DNA of 9,059 nt. Origin: SFTH01 sp963643985 (GTDB lineage Bacteria > Bacillota > Clostridia > Christensenellales > Aristaeellaceae). The stretch spans positions 1 through 9,059 of the forward strand of contig CAVINP010000083.1 in assembly GCA_963643985.1 (NCBI GenBank). The letters are read 5' to 3'. Position 1 is the first letter of the stretch; each line of letters starts with the position of its first letter. Positions 1 to 6,428 of the stretch are shown here, piece after piece. Under the pieces are notes generated by a model. It was not told where the DNA came from. It saw only the letters and a program-made list of their open reading frames with translations, and ran no database searches. Made by a program: the position numbers and the translations under genes.

Positions 1-2
1 CG

Positions 3-857
3 ACGGATAATGTCGGCACATTCAACGCCGAAAGTAATGACATCCGCTATTCGCTGAACAAGTCCTTCGAGGAACAGATTGAAGAGCTTCAGAACGGTAC
101 TTTCCCTCGGAACGATCATTTGTACGTCATGGAAACGCCGCAGGCATTGATCGAAGCAGGGCTTGACCAATTGCCGATACTGATGACGCAGAAGCACGCA
201 AACAGTGTAATGCAGGTTTCCGGCTTGGATAACGTCAATTATCATGGATTGGGCAAAGACGGTATGGCAGCATTGCCTCAAGCTATTGCGGATTCAGCGA
301 TTGTGATACGAGCGCCGGGGTACAACGACAGGGTTATAGCGTTTACCAACATGAAGGACAATAACGGGAATACCGTCATCGCTCCGATAATAGTAAACAC
401 AAAGGGACGCTGGAACAATGTAACGGTTGATGCAAATCTGCTTGCAACAGCATACGGCAAAGAAAACATCAAGACAATGCTTGTCAATGCCGTCATGAAC
501 GATGAAGTGCTGTATGCAGACAAAAAAAGAAGCTATGATCTCGGTCAGAGTGTTGGGGTCCAATTCCCCAAGAAACTGACAGAGTTAGCTTCTATTCGCA
601 GTATACGAGATTCTGCTTCAAAAGTCAATACATCCGGCAAATATTCTTTGTATGAGCTTGCCTCCAGCCCCGCAGGCGAGCGCTACAGGATGAAGGAGCT
701 GAACGAACAGAACCGGCAGAACCGGCAGCAAGAGCAGGACGCGTCCTTCTCTCTGAATACCGGCGTCCTCGCCGAGCAGAACCGGCGCGACATGGAGACG
801 GCAATCAACTACATTGTTGACCAGCTTGTCAACAACGGGCCCAACGCAGTACAGGTC
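3..857 (+). CDS. C-terminal part of a phage/ICE polyvalent protein with a MuF-C-like domain (both ends incomplete)
   Basis: The frame is open from the first complete codon, so the true start lies upstream of the window; the TTG at 120 is not a credible start. The visible segment opens with a DIRYSL motif (about residues 13-18 of the visible part), a linker common between domains of large phage and conjugative-element proteins. A domain of about 150 residues follows, with the pattern LYVMETPQALIEAG, LPILMTQKH, a conserved HGLG, PVIAPI-like strands, AYGKEN and LYADKKRS. I recognise this as resembling the MuF C-terminal domain; this is from memory and not tested by a search. Similar short motifs (KYSLYE, DASFSL) recur later, around a Gln/Asn/Arg-rich stretch. 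No stop codon occurs before the frame runs antisense into two well-supported esterase genes, staying open to 1679. The codons beyond about 857 are therefore probably not native. The 3' end is approximate and the molecular function is unknown. Confidence 0.55.
814..835. repeat. 22-bp near-perfect palindrome just downstream of the esterase pair
   Basis: Arms TTGTTGAC (814-821) and GTCAACAA (828-835) are perfect inverted repeats around the six bases CAGCTT. Ten of the eleven base pairs across the whole palindrome match. It lies 26 bp beyond the stop codon of the distal esterase, close to where the mobile-element gene loses its identity. No T-run follows on either strand, so it is not a standard intrinsic terminator. 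It could be a protein-binding or recombination site, or simply part of the IVDQLVN coding sequence. Confidence 0.4.
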
Positions 858-860
858 TGC

Positions 861-1634
861 CTACATCAGGCGACAATTGGGTGCGGGCAGATCGAGCGCC
901 TGAATAAAGCGCCGAACTGCGACATCCCACTGCTCCCAGTCGTGCTTTCCGCTGAGCATTTCAAAGTGATAGTCGATTGCGCCGCCGCGCAGACTTTCAA
1001 AGAAGGTCTGCGTCTCGCGGGCACGATCCAGAAGGATGTCCCGGTCGCCGCAACTGTGCCGGATGCGAAGCGGTATTTCTCCCGCAGCCACGCGCTTTGC
1101 ATCGGCGATATTGCGGGCATCCGCCGCCTCGAGTGTATCGCCGTAGACACGATCGAGCATCAGGCGATTGCCCGGCATATCGGGGCGGTATTCCAGGAGT
1201 GCGGAGGAGAAGCTGCCGACGACGCTGTAGCGTTCGGGATGGCGCAGTGCCAGCTTCAGTGCGCCGTGACCGCCCATGGAGCAGCCTGCGATGAAGCTCT
1301 TTTCGCGGCGCATGCTGAGCGGAAAGCAGTCGTGCATGACGGACGGCAGTTCTTCTTCCATATAATCGCGGAAGCACTCGCCGTGGGCCATGTTTTCATA
1401 GCAGCTCAGGCCGCCGTCCGGCATGATCACGGCCAGCCCCGCCTCGAGGGCGTAACGTTCGATACCCGTCTTGCGCAGCCAGGCGGAATCATCGTCGCCC
1501 ATGCCGTGCAAAAGATACAGCACGGGTACATCCTCAAACGGGTCCCGAACGTGCCTGGGCGTGGGCAGTATGACATTGACATCCGTAAAACGGTTCAGCG
1601 TCTGCGCAAAAAAGCTCATCTGAATCAGCGACAT
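861..1634 (-). CDS. Alpha/beta-hydrolase esterase, EstA/FrmB (esterase D) family, distal copy
   Basis: A 257-aa serine hydrolase of the esterase D family, which includes tributyrin esterase EstA and S-formylglutathione hydrolase FrmB. It probably hydrolyses short-chain acyl or acetyl esters in the cytoplasm; the substrate is unknown. The oxyanion-hole segment YLLHGM is at residues 40-45. The nucleophile elbow GCSMGGHG places the catalytic Ser at 119, the Asp is D199 (CGDRD) and the His is H231 (GKHDW). The length agrees with EstA-type enzymes of about 258 aa. An ATG ten codons further upstream is possible, but this start has a strong GGAGGT six bases ahead and gives the family N-terminus MSLIQMSFF. 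It overlaps the stop of the upstream esterase by 10 nt, which suggests translational coupling in one operon. No genes for glutathione-dependent formaldehyde oxidation are nearby, so an S-formylglutathione role is not supported. The last residues (PAPNCRLM) may derive from the junction with the neighbouring mobile DNA. Confidence 0.88.
   Translation of the reverse strand: MSLIQMSFFAQTLNRFTDVNVILPTPRHVRDPFEDVPVLYLLHGMGDDDSAWLRKTGIERYALEAGLAVIMPDGGLSCYENMAHGECFRDYMEEELPSVMHDCFPLSMRREKSFIAGCSMGGHGALKLALRHPERYSVVGSFSSALLEYRPDMPGNRLMLDRVYGDTLEAADARNIADAKRVAAGEIPLRIRHSCGDRDILLDRARETQTFFESLRGGAIDYHFEMLSGKHDWEQWDVAVRRFIQALDLPAPNCRLM
1416..1446. repeat. 31-nt direct repeat, copy in the distal esterase (other copy 2186-2216)
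   Basis: Thirty-one identical bases occur at 1416-1446 and 2186-2216, in the same orientation inside the two esterase genes. They encode the conserved segment AGLAVIMPD on the minus strand. The surrounding sequence of the two genes is clearly more diverged. The block therefore reflects strong conservation, gene conversion or a remnant of the tandem duplication. Confidence 0.85.
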
Positions 1635-2398
1635 GCGTCCACCTCCCCGTCCGGCAGCATCCATGCAATGATATTTTGAATTTCACGATCCCAGTATTTC
1701 CACTGATGATCGCCGTGTGATTCACTGTAGGTAAGGTCATAGCCCAGATTCGTCAGGTGCGCACGCAGACGAAGATTGGCAGCGTAGAGAAAATCCTCCG
1801 TGCCGCACCACATGAAGAGCCTCGGGCGCGGCTCGGCGCAGCGTTCGGCCAGCGCAAACAGGTCGTTCGGCGAGCCGGGGATGCTTTCCGCAGGGCCGAA
1901 TATGTCCGCCCAGTAGTGCACGGATTGGTCCAGAGCGTGCTGAACTGCAAGATCATGAACGTCCACCGCGCCGGAGAGCGACGCTGCCATCGAAAAGCGC
2001 TCGGGCCGTGAGAGCGCGCACTTCAATGCCCCGTAGCCGCCCATGGACAGGCCTGCCACGAAGCGGTCCTCGCGCCTGCGCGAGAGTCCCGGCAGCATGC
2101 GTTCGGCCAGCAAGGGCAGCTCATCGGATATGTAGGTGAAATAATTTTCGTGCCACGCAGTATCCGTATACCAGTTCAGCCCCGTGTCCGGCATGATCAC
2201 GGCCAGCCCCGCCTCGTCGGCATAGCGCTCAATCGAGGTCCTGCGCTGCCAGATGCTGTGGCAGTCGGTCATGCCGTGCAGCAGATAGAGCGTCTTCCAC
2301 GGCGGTCTGTGGCCGTTGCACCGGTCGGGCAGTACGATGTCCAGTTTGACGGCATGGCGAAGCGTATCGGAATAGGTGTTGACGTGCATCAGTGCCAA
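1625..2398 (-). CDS. Alpha/beta-hydrolase esterase, EstA/FrmB (esterase D) family, promoter-proximal copy
   Basis: The first gene of the esterase pair and a paralogue of the one that follows it, also 257 aa from the chosen start. The oxyanion-hole LYLLHGM ends with H41-G42-M43. The nucleophile elbow GLSMGGYG gives catalytic Ser118, the Asp is D202 (CGTED) and the His is H231 (GDHQW). I chose a TTG start because the resulting N-terminus, MALMHVNTYSDTL, fits the family consensus, and because AGGGAG lies 11 bases upstream (2410-2415). The frame stays open further upstream, with an ATG at 2425 (266 aa) and another at 2527 (300 aa). The first lacks a clear ribosome-binding site and the second would add 43 residues unlike the family. 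It is probably a cytoplasmic carboxylesterase or deacetylase. No signal peptide is visible from the chosen start. Identity with the distal copy is highest around HGM, IERYA, EAGLAVIMPD and SMGG. Substrate unknown. Confidence 0.87.
   Translation of the reverse strand: MALMHVNTYSDTLRHAVKLDIVLPDRCNGHRPPWKTLYLLHGMTDCHSIWQRRTSIERYADEAGLAVIMPDTGLNWYTDTAWHENYFTYISDELPLLAERMLPGLSRRREDRFVAGLSMGGYGALKCALSRPERFSMAASLSGAVDVHDLAVQHALDQSVHYWADIFGPAESIPGSPNDLFALAERCAEPRPRLFMWCGTEDFLYAANLRLRAHLTNLGYDLTYSESHGDHQWKYWDREIQNIIAWMLPDGEVDACR
2186..2216. repeat. 31-nt direct repeat, copy in the proximal esterase (other copy 1416-1446)
   Basis: This is identical to 1416-1446 and encodes the same AGLAVIMPD segment in the paralogous esterase. 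The match ends abruptly on both sides. Confidence 0.85.
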
Positions 2399-2409
2399 GT
2401 GAGCCACGA

Positions 2410-2415
2410 CTCCCT
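2410..2415 (-). promoter_or_regulatory. Ribosome-binding site that decides the TTG start of the proximal esterase
   Basis: On the minus strand AGGGAG lies 11 bases ahead of the TTG at 2398. It is too close to the GTG at 2407 and lies downstream of the ATG at 2425. Among the candidate starts, only the TTG has both a usable site and a family-like N-terminus. Confidence 0.5.
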
Positions 2416-2539
2416 TTCTTTTCATGTAGTCTGAATATACGGTTCTTAATAGCGACCAGGATGGTGGCAGGTGGTCTGTTGAATGGCTTGAATTACTGCC
2501 CGGAAACAACACTATTTCACTGACCACTACCCACTCATA

Positions 2540-2569
2540 ATTGTATTATACAGCCCCTGTACGCCTCAA
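2540..2569 (-). promoter_or_regulatory. Probable sigma-A-type promoter for the esterase operon
   Basis: On the minus strand TTGAGG (2569-2564) is followed after 18 bases by TACAAT (2545-2540). A perfect TATAAT (2550-2545) overlaps it but lacks a good -35 at the normal distance. A transcript starting here would have a leader of about 135 nt before the TTG start. That leader has no riboswitch I can recognise. The divergent foldase promoter begins about 40 bp away. Confidence 0.5.
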
Positions 2570-2608
2570 TTGTGACGAGAAATCTATATTGCTGTTTCGA
2601 TATTGTTT

Positions 2609-2637
2609 TTGGCTCAGGATGTACACAAAAGTATGAT
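2609..2637 (+). promoter_or_regulatory. Probable sigma-A-type promoter for the foldase gene
   Basis: TTGGCT (2609-2614) is separated by exactly 17 bases from TATGAT (2632-2637), which differs from the consensus -10 at one position. A strong ribosome-binding site, GGGGAGG (2658-2664), lies 10 bases before the ATG at 2675. This leaves a leader of about 30 nt. Confidence 0.6.
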
Positions 2638-2674
2638 ACAATGGGACAGACAAAACAGGGGAGGCCTCATCCAT

Positions 2675-4240
2675 ATGAGTGAAGATAAAAAGCCGAAGGC
2701 CGGTCGCCATGCGGCAAAACAGAACCAAAGTGCAGCGGACGACATTGAAAAGGTCGGTCGTCATGCGGCAGCCGAGGAAAAAACAGACGAAATGACGCAG
2801 ACACCTGAGACGGCCCCGGACGCGGCAGACGACAGGGAGAATGCGCCCCGCAGCGCAAAGCCTGAGGTTGCAGGCGGACGCAGAAAGAGGCGCGGTCTTC
2901 CGCTCATCTGCGCAGCTGCGGTGCTCGTACTGGCCGTGGGCGGCTGCCTGATCGTCCGCAACCGAAATGCCAATCGGCAGGAGACGGATACGAGCGGGGA
3001 AGAGAAGGTGCCTGTGGTCACGGCAGCGGCAACGGCGCAGACCGAGGAAGACATGAGCGACGAAGAACGCGCAGCCATGGCTGCACTGGCGGGGGAAGAC
3101 GCAGCCGTTGAGGCGGACATGAGCTACCTCGTGGGCGGAGATGAGCTGACGGGCGAAAACGAAGAGACACAGTCGGACGATGACGTGGTGGTCGCGGAGT
3201 ATGACGGCGGCAGCGTGCACAGCAGCGAGGCAGCCGAGGCCTACAGCGCAAAGATGTCGAGCCTGATCTTTGACGGCTATGATGAGGAAGAGGTCGGCAG
3301 CAGCGTGCTGACAAGCGTGTTGGAGGATCTTGTCAGCGAGCGCATACTGAAGATGCACGCGCAGGAGCTGGGACTCTGCGAGCTGACGGACGAGGACGAG
3401 GCAGCCATCGAAAAAGAAGCCGAGCAGAGCTACGCAAAGCAGGCGGCTCTCTACCGGAATTCATCCGATACGCAGGATATGACCGACGAGGGCATAACGC
3501 TGGATTCCGTCAAAAGTGAAATCGAAGAGAACCGGTGGAAGCACAAGATATACGATGCGCTTACAGAGGACGTGACGGTGGATGATGCGCAGGTGCGTAC
3601 TGCCTACGATACATTGCTCAAGGAGCAGCAGGAACGCTTCAGCGCCTATCCGGACGATTACGAGTACGAACAGATGAGCGGCGGCACGATTGTGTACAAT
3701 CTGCCCGGCTACCGCGCGGTCAGGCTGCTGCTGGTCGGCTTTGACGACGGTGAAACGGCAGATGAGGTGGCAGATCTCAGCGGCGAAGACGCGGATGAAG
3801 ATGCACGGAATCGTCTGGATGAACTCTATGCACCGGCGGAGGAGATGGCCGAAGATGTGCTCTCGCAGCTGAACGCGGGTGCGGACTTCGAAGAGATGAT
3901 CCTGCAATACGGCTCGGACGAGGGCATGAAGGACGAGGCGCTGCGCGGCAGGGGTTACTACGTTTCCGAAGACTCGCTGCTCTGGCCGGCCGAAATGATT
4001 GAGGCTGCCATGGCGCTGGAGAAGGCGGGCGATATATCCGGCCCCATTCGTCTGGACGGCGGCGTGGGCCTGCTGCAGTACGTGTCGGATGTGCCCGAGG
4101 GCGCGGTCGCCTATGAGGACGTCAAAGAGGCACTCACACAGGAAACGCTCAGGAGCGCGAAGCAGGAAGCCTATGATGCGCAGCTGAAGGCATGGATAGA
4201 GGCAGCCAACGTGAAATACTATCCGGAACGCATGCAGTAA
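2675..4240 (+). CDS. Membrane-anchored SurA/PpiC-like peptidyl-prolyl isomerase (foldase)
   Basis: A 521-aa protein with a charged cytoplasmic N-terminus of about 73 residues, a basic stretch GGRRKRR (67-73) and one hydrophobic segment (about 74-94). A long extracytoplasmic acidic part follows. After a disordered linker (about 98-170), residues 171-330 resemble a helical SurA-N chaperone domain: the segment DDVVVAEYDGGSV, then SVLTSVLEDLVSERIL and an acidic helix pair. Residues about 346-480 resemble a degenerate PpiC-type rotamase domain (YRAVRLLLVGF, NAGADFEEMILQYGSDEGM, GRGYYV, GDISGPIRLDGGVGLLQY), and a C-terminal helix follows. Such proteins help exported proteins fold at the outer face of the membrane. 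The start is set by GGGGAGG ten bases upstream; the frame is open 24 codons further without a better site. The cytoplasmic tail holds two near-copies of a GRHAA motif (residues 10-14 and 28-32). VGGC at 88-91 resembles a lipobox, but the long cytoplasmic tail makes a signal anchor more likely. Prolyl isomerase activity is not assured. Confidence 0.75.
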   Translation: MSEDKKPKAGRHAAKQNQSAADDIEKVGRHAAAEEKTDEMTQTPETAPDAADDRENAPRSAKPEVAGGRRKRRGLPLICAAAVLVLAVGGCLIVRNRNANRQETDTSGEEKVPVVTAAATAQTEEDMSDEERAAMAALAGEDAAVEADMSYLVGGDELTGENEETQSDDDVVVAEYDGGSVHSSEAAEAYSAKMSSLIFDGYDEEEVGSSVLTSVLEDLVSERILKMHAQELGLCELTDEDEAAIEKEAEQSYAKQAALYRNSSDTQDMTDEGITLDSVKSEIEENRWKHKIYDALTEDVTVDDAQVRTAYDTLLKEQQERFSAYPDDYEYEQMSGGTIVYNLPGYRAVRLLLVGFDDGETADEVADLSGEDADEDARNRLDELYAPAEEMAEDVLSQLNAGADFEEMILQYGSDEGMKDEALRGRGYYVSEDSLLWPAEMIEAAMALEKAGDISGPIRLDGGVGLLQYVSDVPEGAVAYEDVKEALTQETLRSAKQEAYDAQLKAWIEAANVKYYPERMQ

Positions 4241-4250
4241 GTCAATATTT

Positions 4251-4258
4251 AACCGGTT
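4251..4258. promoter_or_regulatory. AACCGGTT palindrome, upstream copy (candidate operator)
   Basis: A perfect 8-bp palindrome begins 10 bp after the foldase stop codon. The same palindrome recurs at 4337-4344, with centres 86 bp apart. The pair flanks the opp promoter, an arrangement seen for repressors that loop DNA. A palindrome with a central CG is typical of LacI-family sites; this identification is an inference. Confidence 0.4.
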
Positions 4259-4298
4259 TTCTAACATGAATGCAACACAGAATAAACCGTAAAAAACT

Positions 4299-4326
4299 TA
4301 TACATCGGGCGGAGAAAAGGTATAAT
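4299..4326 (+). promoter_or_regulatory. Probable sigma-A-type promoter for the opp operon
   Basis: A perfect TATAAT (4321-4326) is preceded after 16 bases by TATACA (4299-4304), a four-of-six match to the -35 consensus. Transcription would start near 4333, just ahead of the second AACCGGTT palindrome, leaving a leader of about 70 nt to the oppB start. Confidence 0.6.
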
Positions 4327-4335
4327 TTAATAAAT

Positions 4336-4345
4336 GAACCGGTTC
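4336..4345. promoter_or_regulatory. GAACCGGTTC palindrome over the opp transcription start (candidate operator)
   Basis: A perfect 10-bp palindrome lies about 10 bp downstream of the -10 box, a classic position for repression. Its core AACCGGTT is identical to 4251-4258. A further half-site, CCGGTT, is at 4376-4381. No regulator gene is present in the window. Confidence 0.45.
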
Positions 4346-4404
4346 CGGTGTCGTGACTTGATGTGCGAAATGGGGCCGGTTATCGTATAAGGTGGCTGAT
4401 ACAG

Positions 4405-5006
4405 ATGAGTTCCAAGAGTTTTTTCTATATCCTCAAGCGCGTGCTCCTGGCACTTTTGACGATATGGATTGTCATTACCATCACGTTTTTCGTGATGCAC
4501 GCCGTTCCGGGCGGCCCGTTCGTGGGCGAAAAAGCGATATCCAAGGAAGCTCAGGCAGCCCTGGAAGCCAAGTACGGCCTGGACAAGCCGCTGATGGAGC
4601 AGTATTGGACTTATCTGCGCGATATTGTGACGAAGTTTGATTTCGGTCCCTCGCTCAAGCAGCGCGGACGCAACGTGATCGACATCATACTGGACGGCAT
4701 GCGCACCTCCGCCAAGCTCGGCCTGATCGCCGCCTGCGGAGCTGCCGTCATCGGCATCGTACTGGGTGCGGTCGCTGCGCTTCGCCGCAACACAGTGCTT
4801 GACAAGGTGATCATGGTCATCACGACGGCCTTCGTCTCAATGCCTTCGTTTATAATGGGCTCGCTGTTGCTGCTCCTGTTTTCGGTTTCCCTGGGCTGGT
4901 TGCCGGCCAACGGCGCAGCCAAGGGTGGCTTGATTTTGCCGGTCATCACGCTGGGGCTGTATCCCATGGCGTATATCACGCGTCTGACGCGCTCGTCCAT
5001 GCTGGA
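4405..5006 (+). CDS. oppB: Oligopeptide/dipeptide ABC transporter permease OppB, 3' part in the sequencing gap
   Basis: The first 200 residues of an OppB/DppB-type inner-membrane permease, which forms half of the transmembrane channel of a peptide or nickel ABC importer. The N-terminus shows the family pattern: a basic YILKRVLLALLT start, a first membrane helix (about 13-31), then AVPGGPF (33-39). A conserved extracytoplasmic segment contains LEAKYGLDKPLMEQYW and DFGPSL. Further helices are visible at about 105-125, 135-161 and 176-193, ending at TRLTRSSML. The ATPase-contacting EAA loop should follow at once and lies in the N gap. The start is set by AAGGTGG nine bases upstream of the ATG. 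The family length of about 310 aa suggests that some 110 codons are hidden. The continuous frame across the gap to the next permease is an artefact of N codons: these are almost certainly two genes. Confidence 0.9.
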
Positions 5007-5562
5007 NNNNNNNNNNNNNNNNNNNNNNNNNNNNNNNNNNNNNNNNNNNNNNNNNNNNNNNNNNNNNNNNNNNNNNNNNNNNNNNNNNNNNNNNNNNNNN
5101 NNNNNNNNNNNNNNNNNNNNNNNNNNNNNNNNNNNNNNNNNNNNNNNNNNNNNNNNNNNNNNNNNNNNNNNNNNNNNNNNNNNNNNNNNNNNNNNNNNNN
5201 NNNNNNNNNNNNNNNNNNNNNNNNNNNNNNNNNNNNNNNNNNNNNNNNNNNNNNNNNNNNNNNNNNNNNNNNNNNNNNNNNNNNNNNNNNNNNNNNNNNN
5301 NNNNNNNNNNNNNNNNNNNNNNNNNNNNNNNNNNNNNNNNNNNNNNNNNNNNNNNNNNNNNNNNNNNNNNNNNNNNNNNNNNNNNNNNNNNNNNNNNNNN
5401 NNNNNNNNNNNNNNNNNNNNNNNNNNNNNNNNNNNNNNNNNNNNNNNNNNNNNNNNNNNNNNNNNNNNNNNNNNNNNNNNNNNNNNNNNNNNNNNNNNNN
5501 NNNNNNNNNNNNNNNNNNNNNNNNNNNNNNNNNNNNNNNNNNNNNNNNNNNNNNNNNNNNNN
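5007..5562. other. Assembly gap of 556 N, hiding the oppB/oppC junction
   Basis: All bases are N. From family lengths, about 330 bp of oppB and about 200-220 bp of the 5' end of oppC are expected here. That nearly fills the gap, so its size is plausible if it was estimated rather than arbitrary. Confidence 0.99.
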
Positions 5563-6411
5563 GTATGGCCGTATTCCTATGACACGATGCTGGGCAGCAC
5601 GCCCGGCAAGCCGATGGACAGCTCCTACAGCAACCTCGCGCCCTTCACCTGGGGCAAGACCGAGCTTGAGCGCATCGAGGCGGGCGAGAAACTCTTCCCG
5701 CACATATTCGGCACCGACGCGCATGGCCGTGACTACTTCATCCGAGTCGTCTACGGCACGCGCATTTCCTTGGCCGTCGGCTTCTTCGCATCCATTATCG
5801 TGCTGATCATCGGCATGGCGATCGGTTCGATCGCGGGCTATTGCGGCGGCAAGGTCGACATTATCATCATGCGCATCGTCGACATCATCTACTCCTTGCC
5901 TGACACGCTGGTGATTATACTGCTGGCAGTCGTGCTGGGTCAGGTGCTCAATGTCGAGGGCACGTTCCTGGAGAAGATCGGCTCGAACATCATATCGATG
6001 TTTATCGTGTTCGGCCTGCTGTACTGGGTCAGCATGGCCCGTCTGATCCGCGGCCAGATACTCTCCCTGCGCGAACAGGAATACGTCCTGGCGGCACAGG
6101 CGACCGGCGCCAAGGGCAGCTGGGTCATCAAGAAGCATTTGCTGCCCAACTGCATCTCCGTGGTCATCATCTCCACGGCCCTGCAGATCCCCAATGCCAT
6201 ATTCACCGAGAGCTTTCTGTCCTTCCTGGGCTTGGGCGTGAACGCGCCGATGCCCTCGCTGGGCTCTCTGGCCTCGGATGCACTCAACGGCATCAATTCC
6301 TATCCTTACCGTCTGGTCATTCCCGCGGTGGTGATCTGCCTGATCGTGCTCTCTCTGAACCTGTTCGGCGACGGCCTGCGCGATGCATTTGACCCGAAAC
6401 TGAACGCCTGA
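5563..6411 (+). CDS. oppC: Oligopeptide/dipeptide ABC transporter permease OppC, 5' part in the sequencing gap
   Basis: The last 282 residues of an OppC/DppC-type permease, the partner of OppB in the membrane channel. The family signature GTDAHGRDYFIRVVYGTRISLAVGF is present from visible residue 50. It is followed by the membrane segment with GSIAGYCGG, the VDIIYSLP motif, and a complete EAA loop (E173-YVLAAQATGAKG to LLP195) that docks on the ATPases. The C-terminus (FLSFLGLGVNAPMPSLG, then GDGLRDAFDPKLNA) is typical. The N-terminal cytoplasmic part and first helix lie in the gap. The loop between the first helix and GTD (visible residues 5-49) is longer than the usual OppC loop, with an insertion around WGKTELERIEAGEKLF. 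oppD starts 17 bp downstream, so the genes are surely cotranscribed. Confidence 0.92.
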   Translation, partial: VWPYSYDTMLGSTPGKPMDSSYSNLAPFTWGKTELERIEAGEKLFPHIFGTDAHGRDYFIRVVYGTRISLAVGFFASIIVLIIGMAIGSIAGYCGGKVDIIIMRIVDIIYSLPDTLVIILLAVVLGQVLNVEGTFLEKIGSNIISMFIVFGLLYWVSMARLIRGQILSLREQEYVLAAQATGAKGSWVIKKHLLPNCISVVIISTALQIPNAIFTESFLSFLGLGVNAPMPSLGSLASDALNGINSYPYRLVIPAVVICLIVLSLNLFGDGLRDAFDPKLNA

Positions 6412-6428
6412 TGGAAGGGGAGAGATAA

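Noticed and set aside
88..119. Start of the mobile-element protein at the TTG at 120
   Set aside because: The frame is open back to the window edge with domain-like residues and a DIRYSL linker motif, and no ribosome-binding site precedes the TTG.
858..1679. Continuation of the mobile-element reading frame on the plus strand
   Set aside because: It is antisense to two esterases with intact triads, good ribosome-binding sites and family-typical length. The encoded residues look like reverse-strand shadow.
2603..2674. Upstream extension of the foldase gene by 24 codons
   Set aside because: This stretch contains the promoter (-35 and -10) and the ribosome-binding site for the ATG at 2675.
4251..4297. 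Intrinsic terminator after the foldase gene
   Set aside because: CGGTTT and AAACCG could pair only around a large loop, and no T-run follows on the plus strand.
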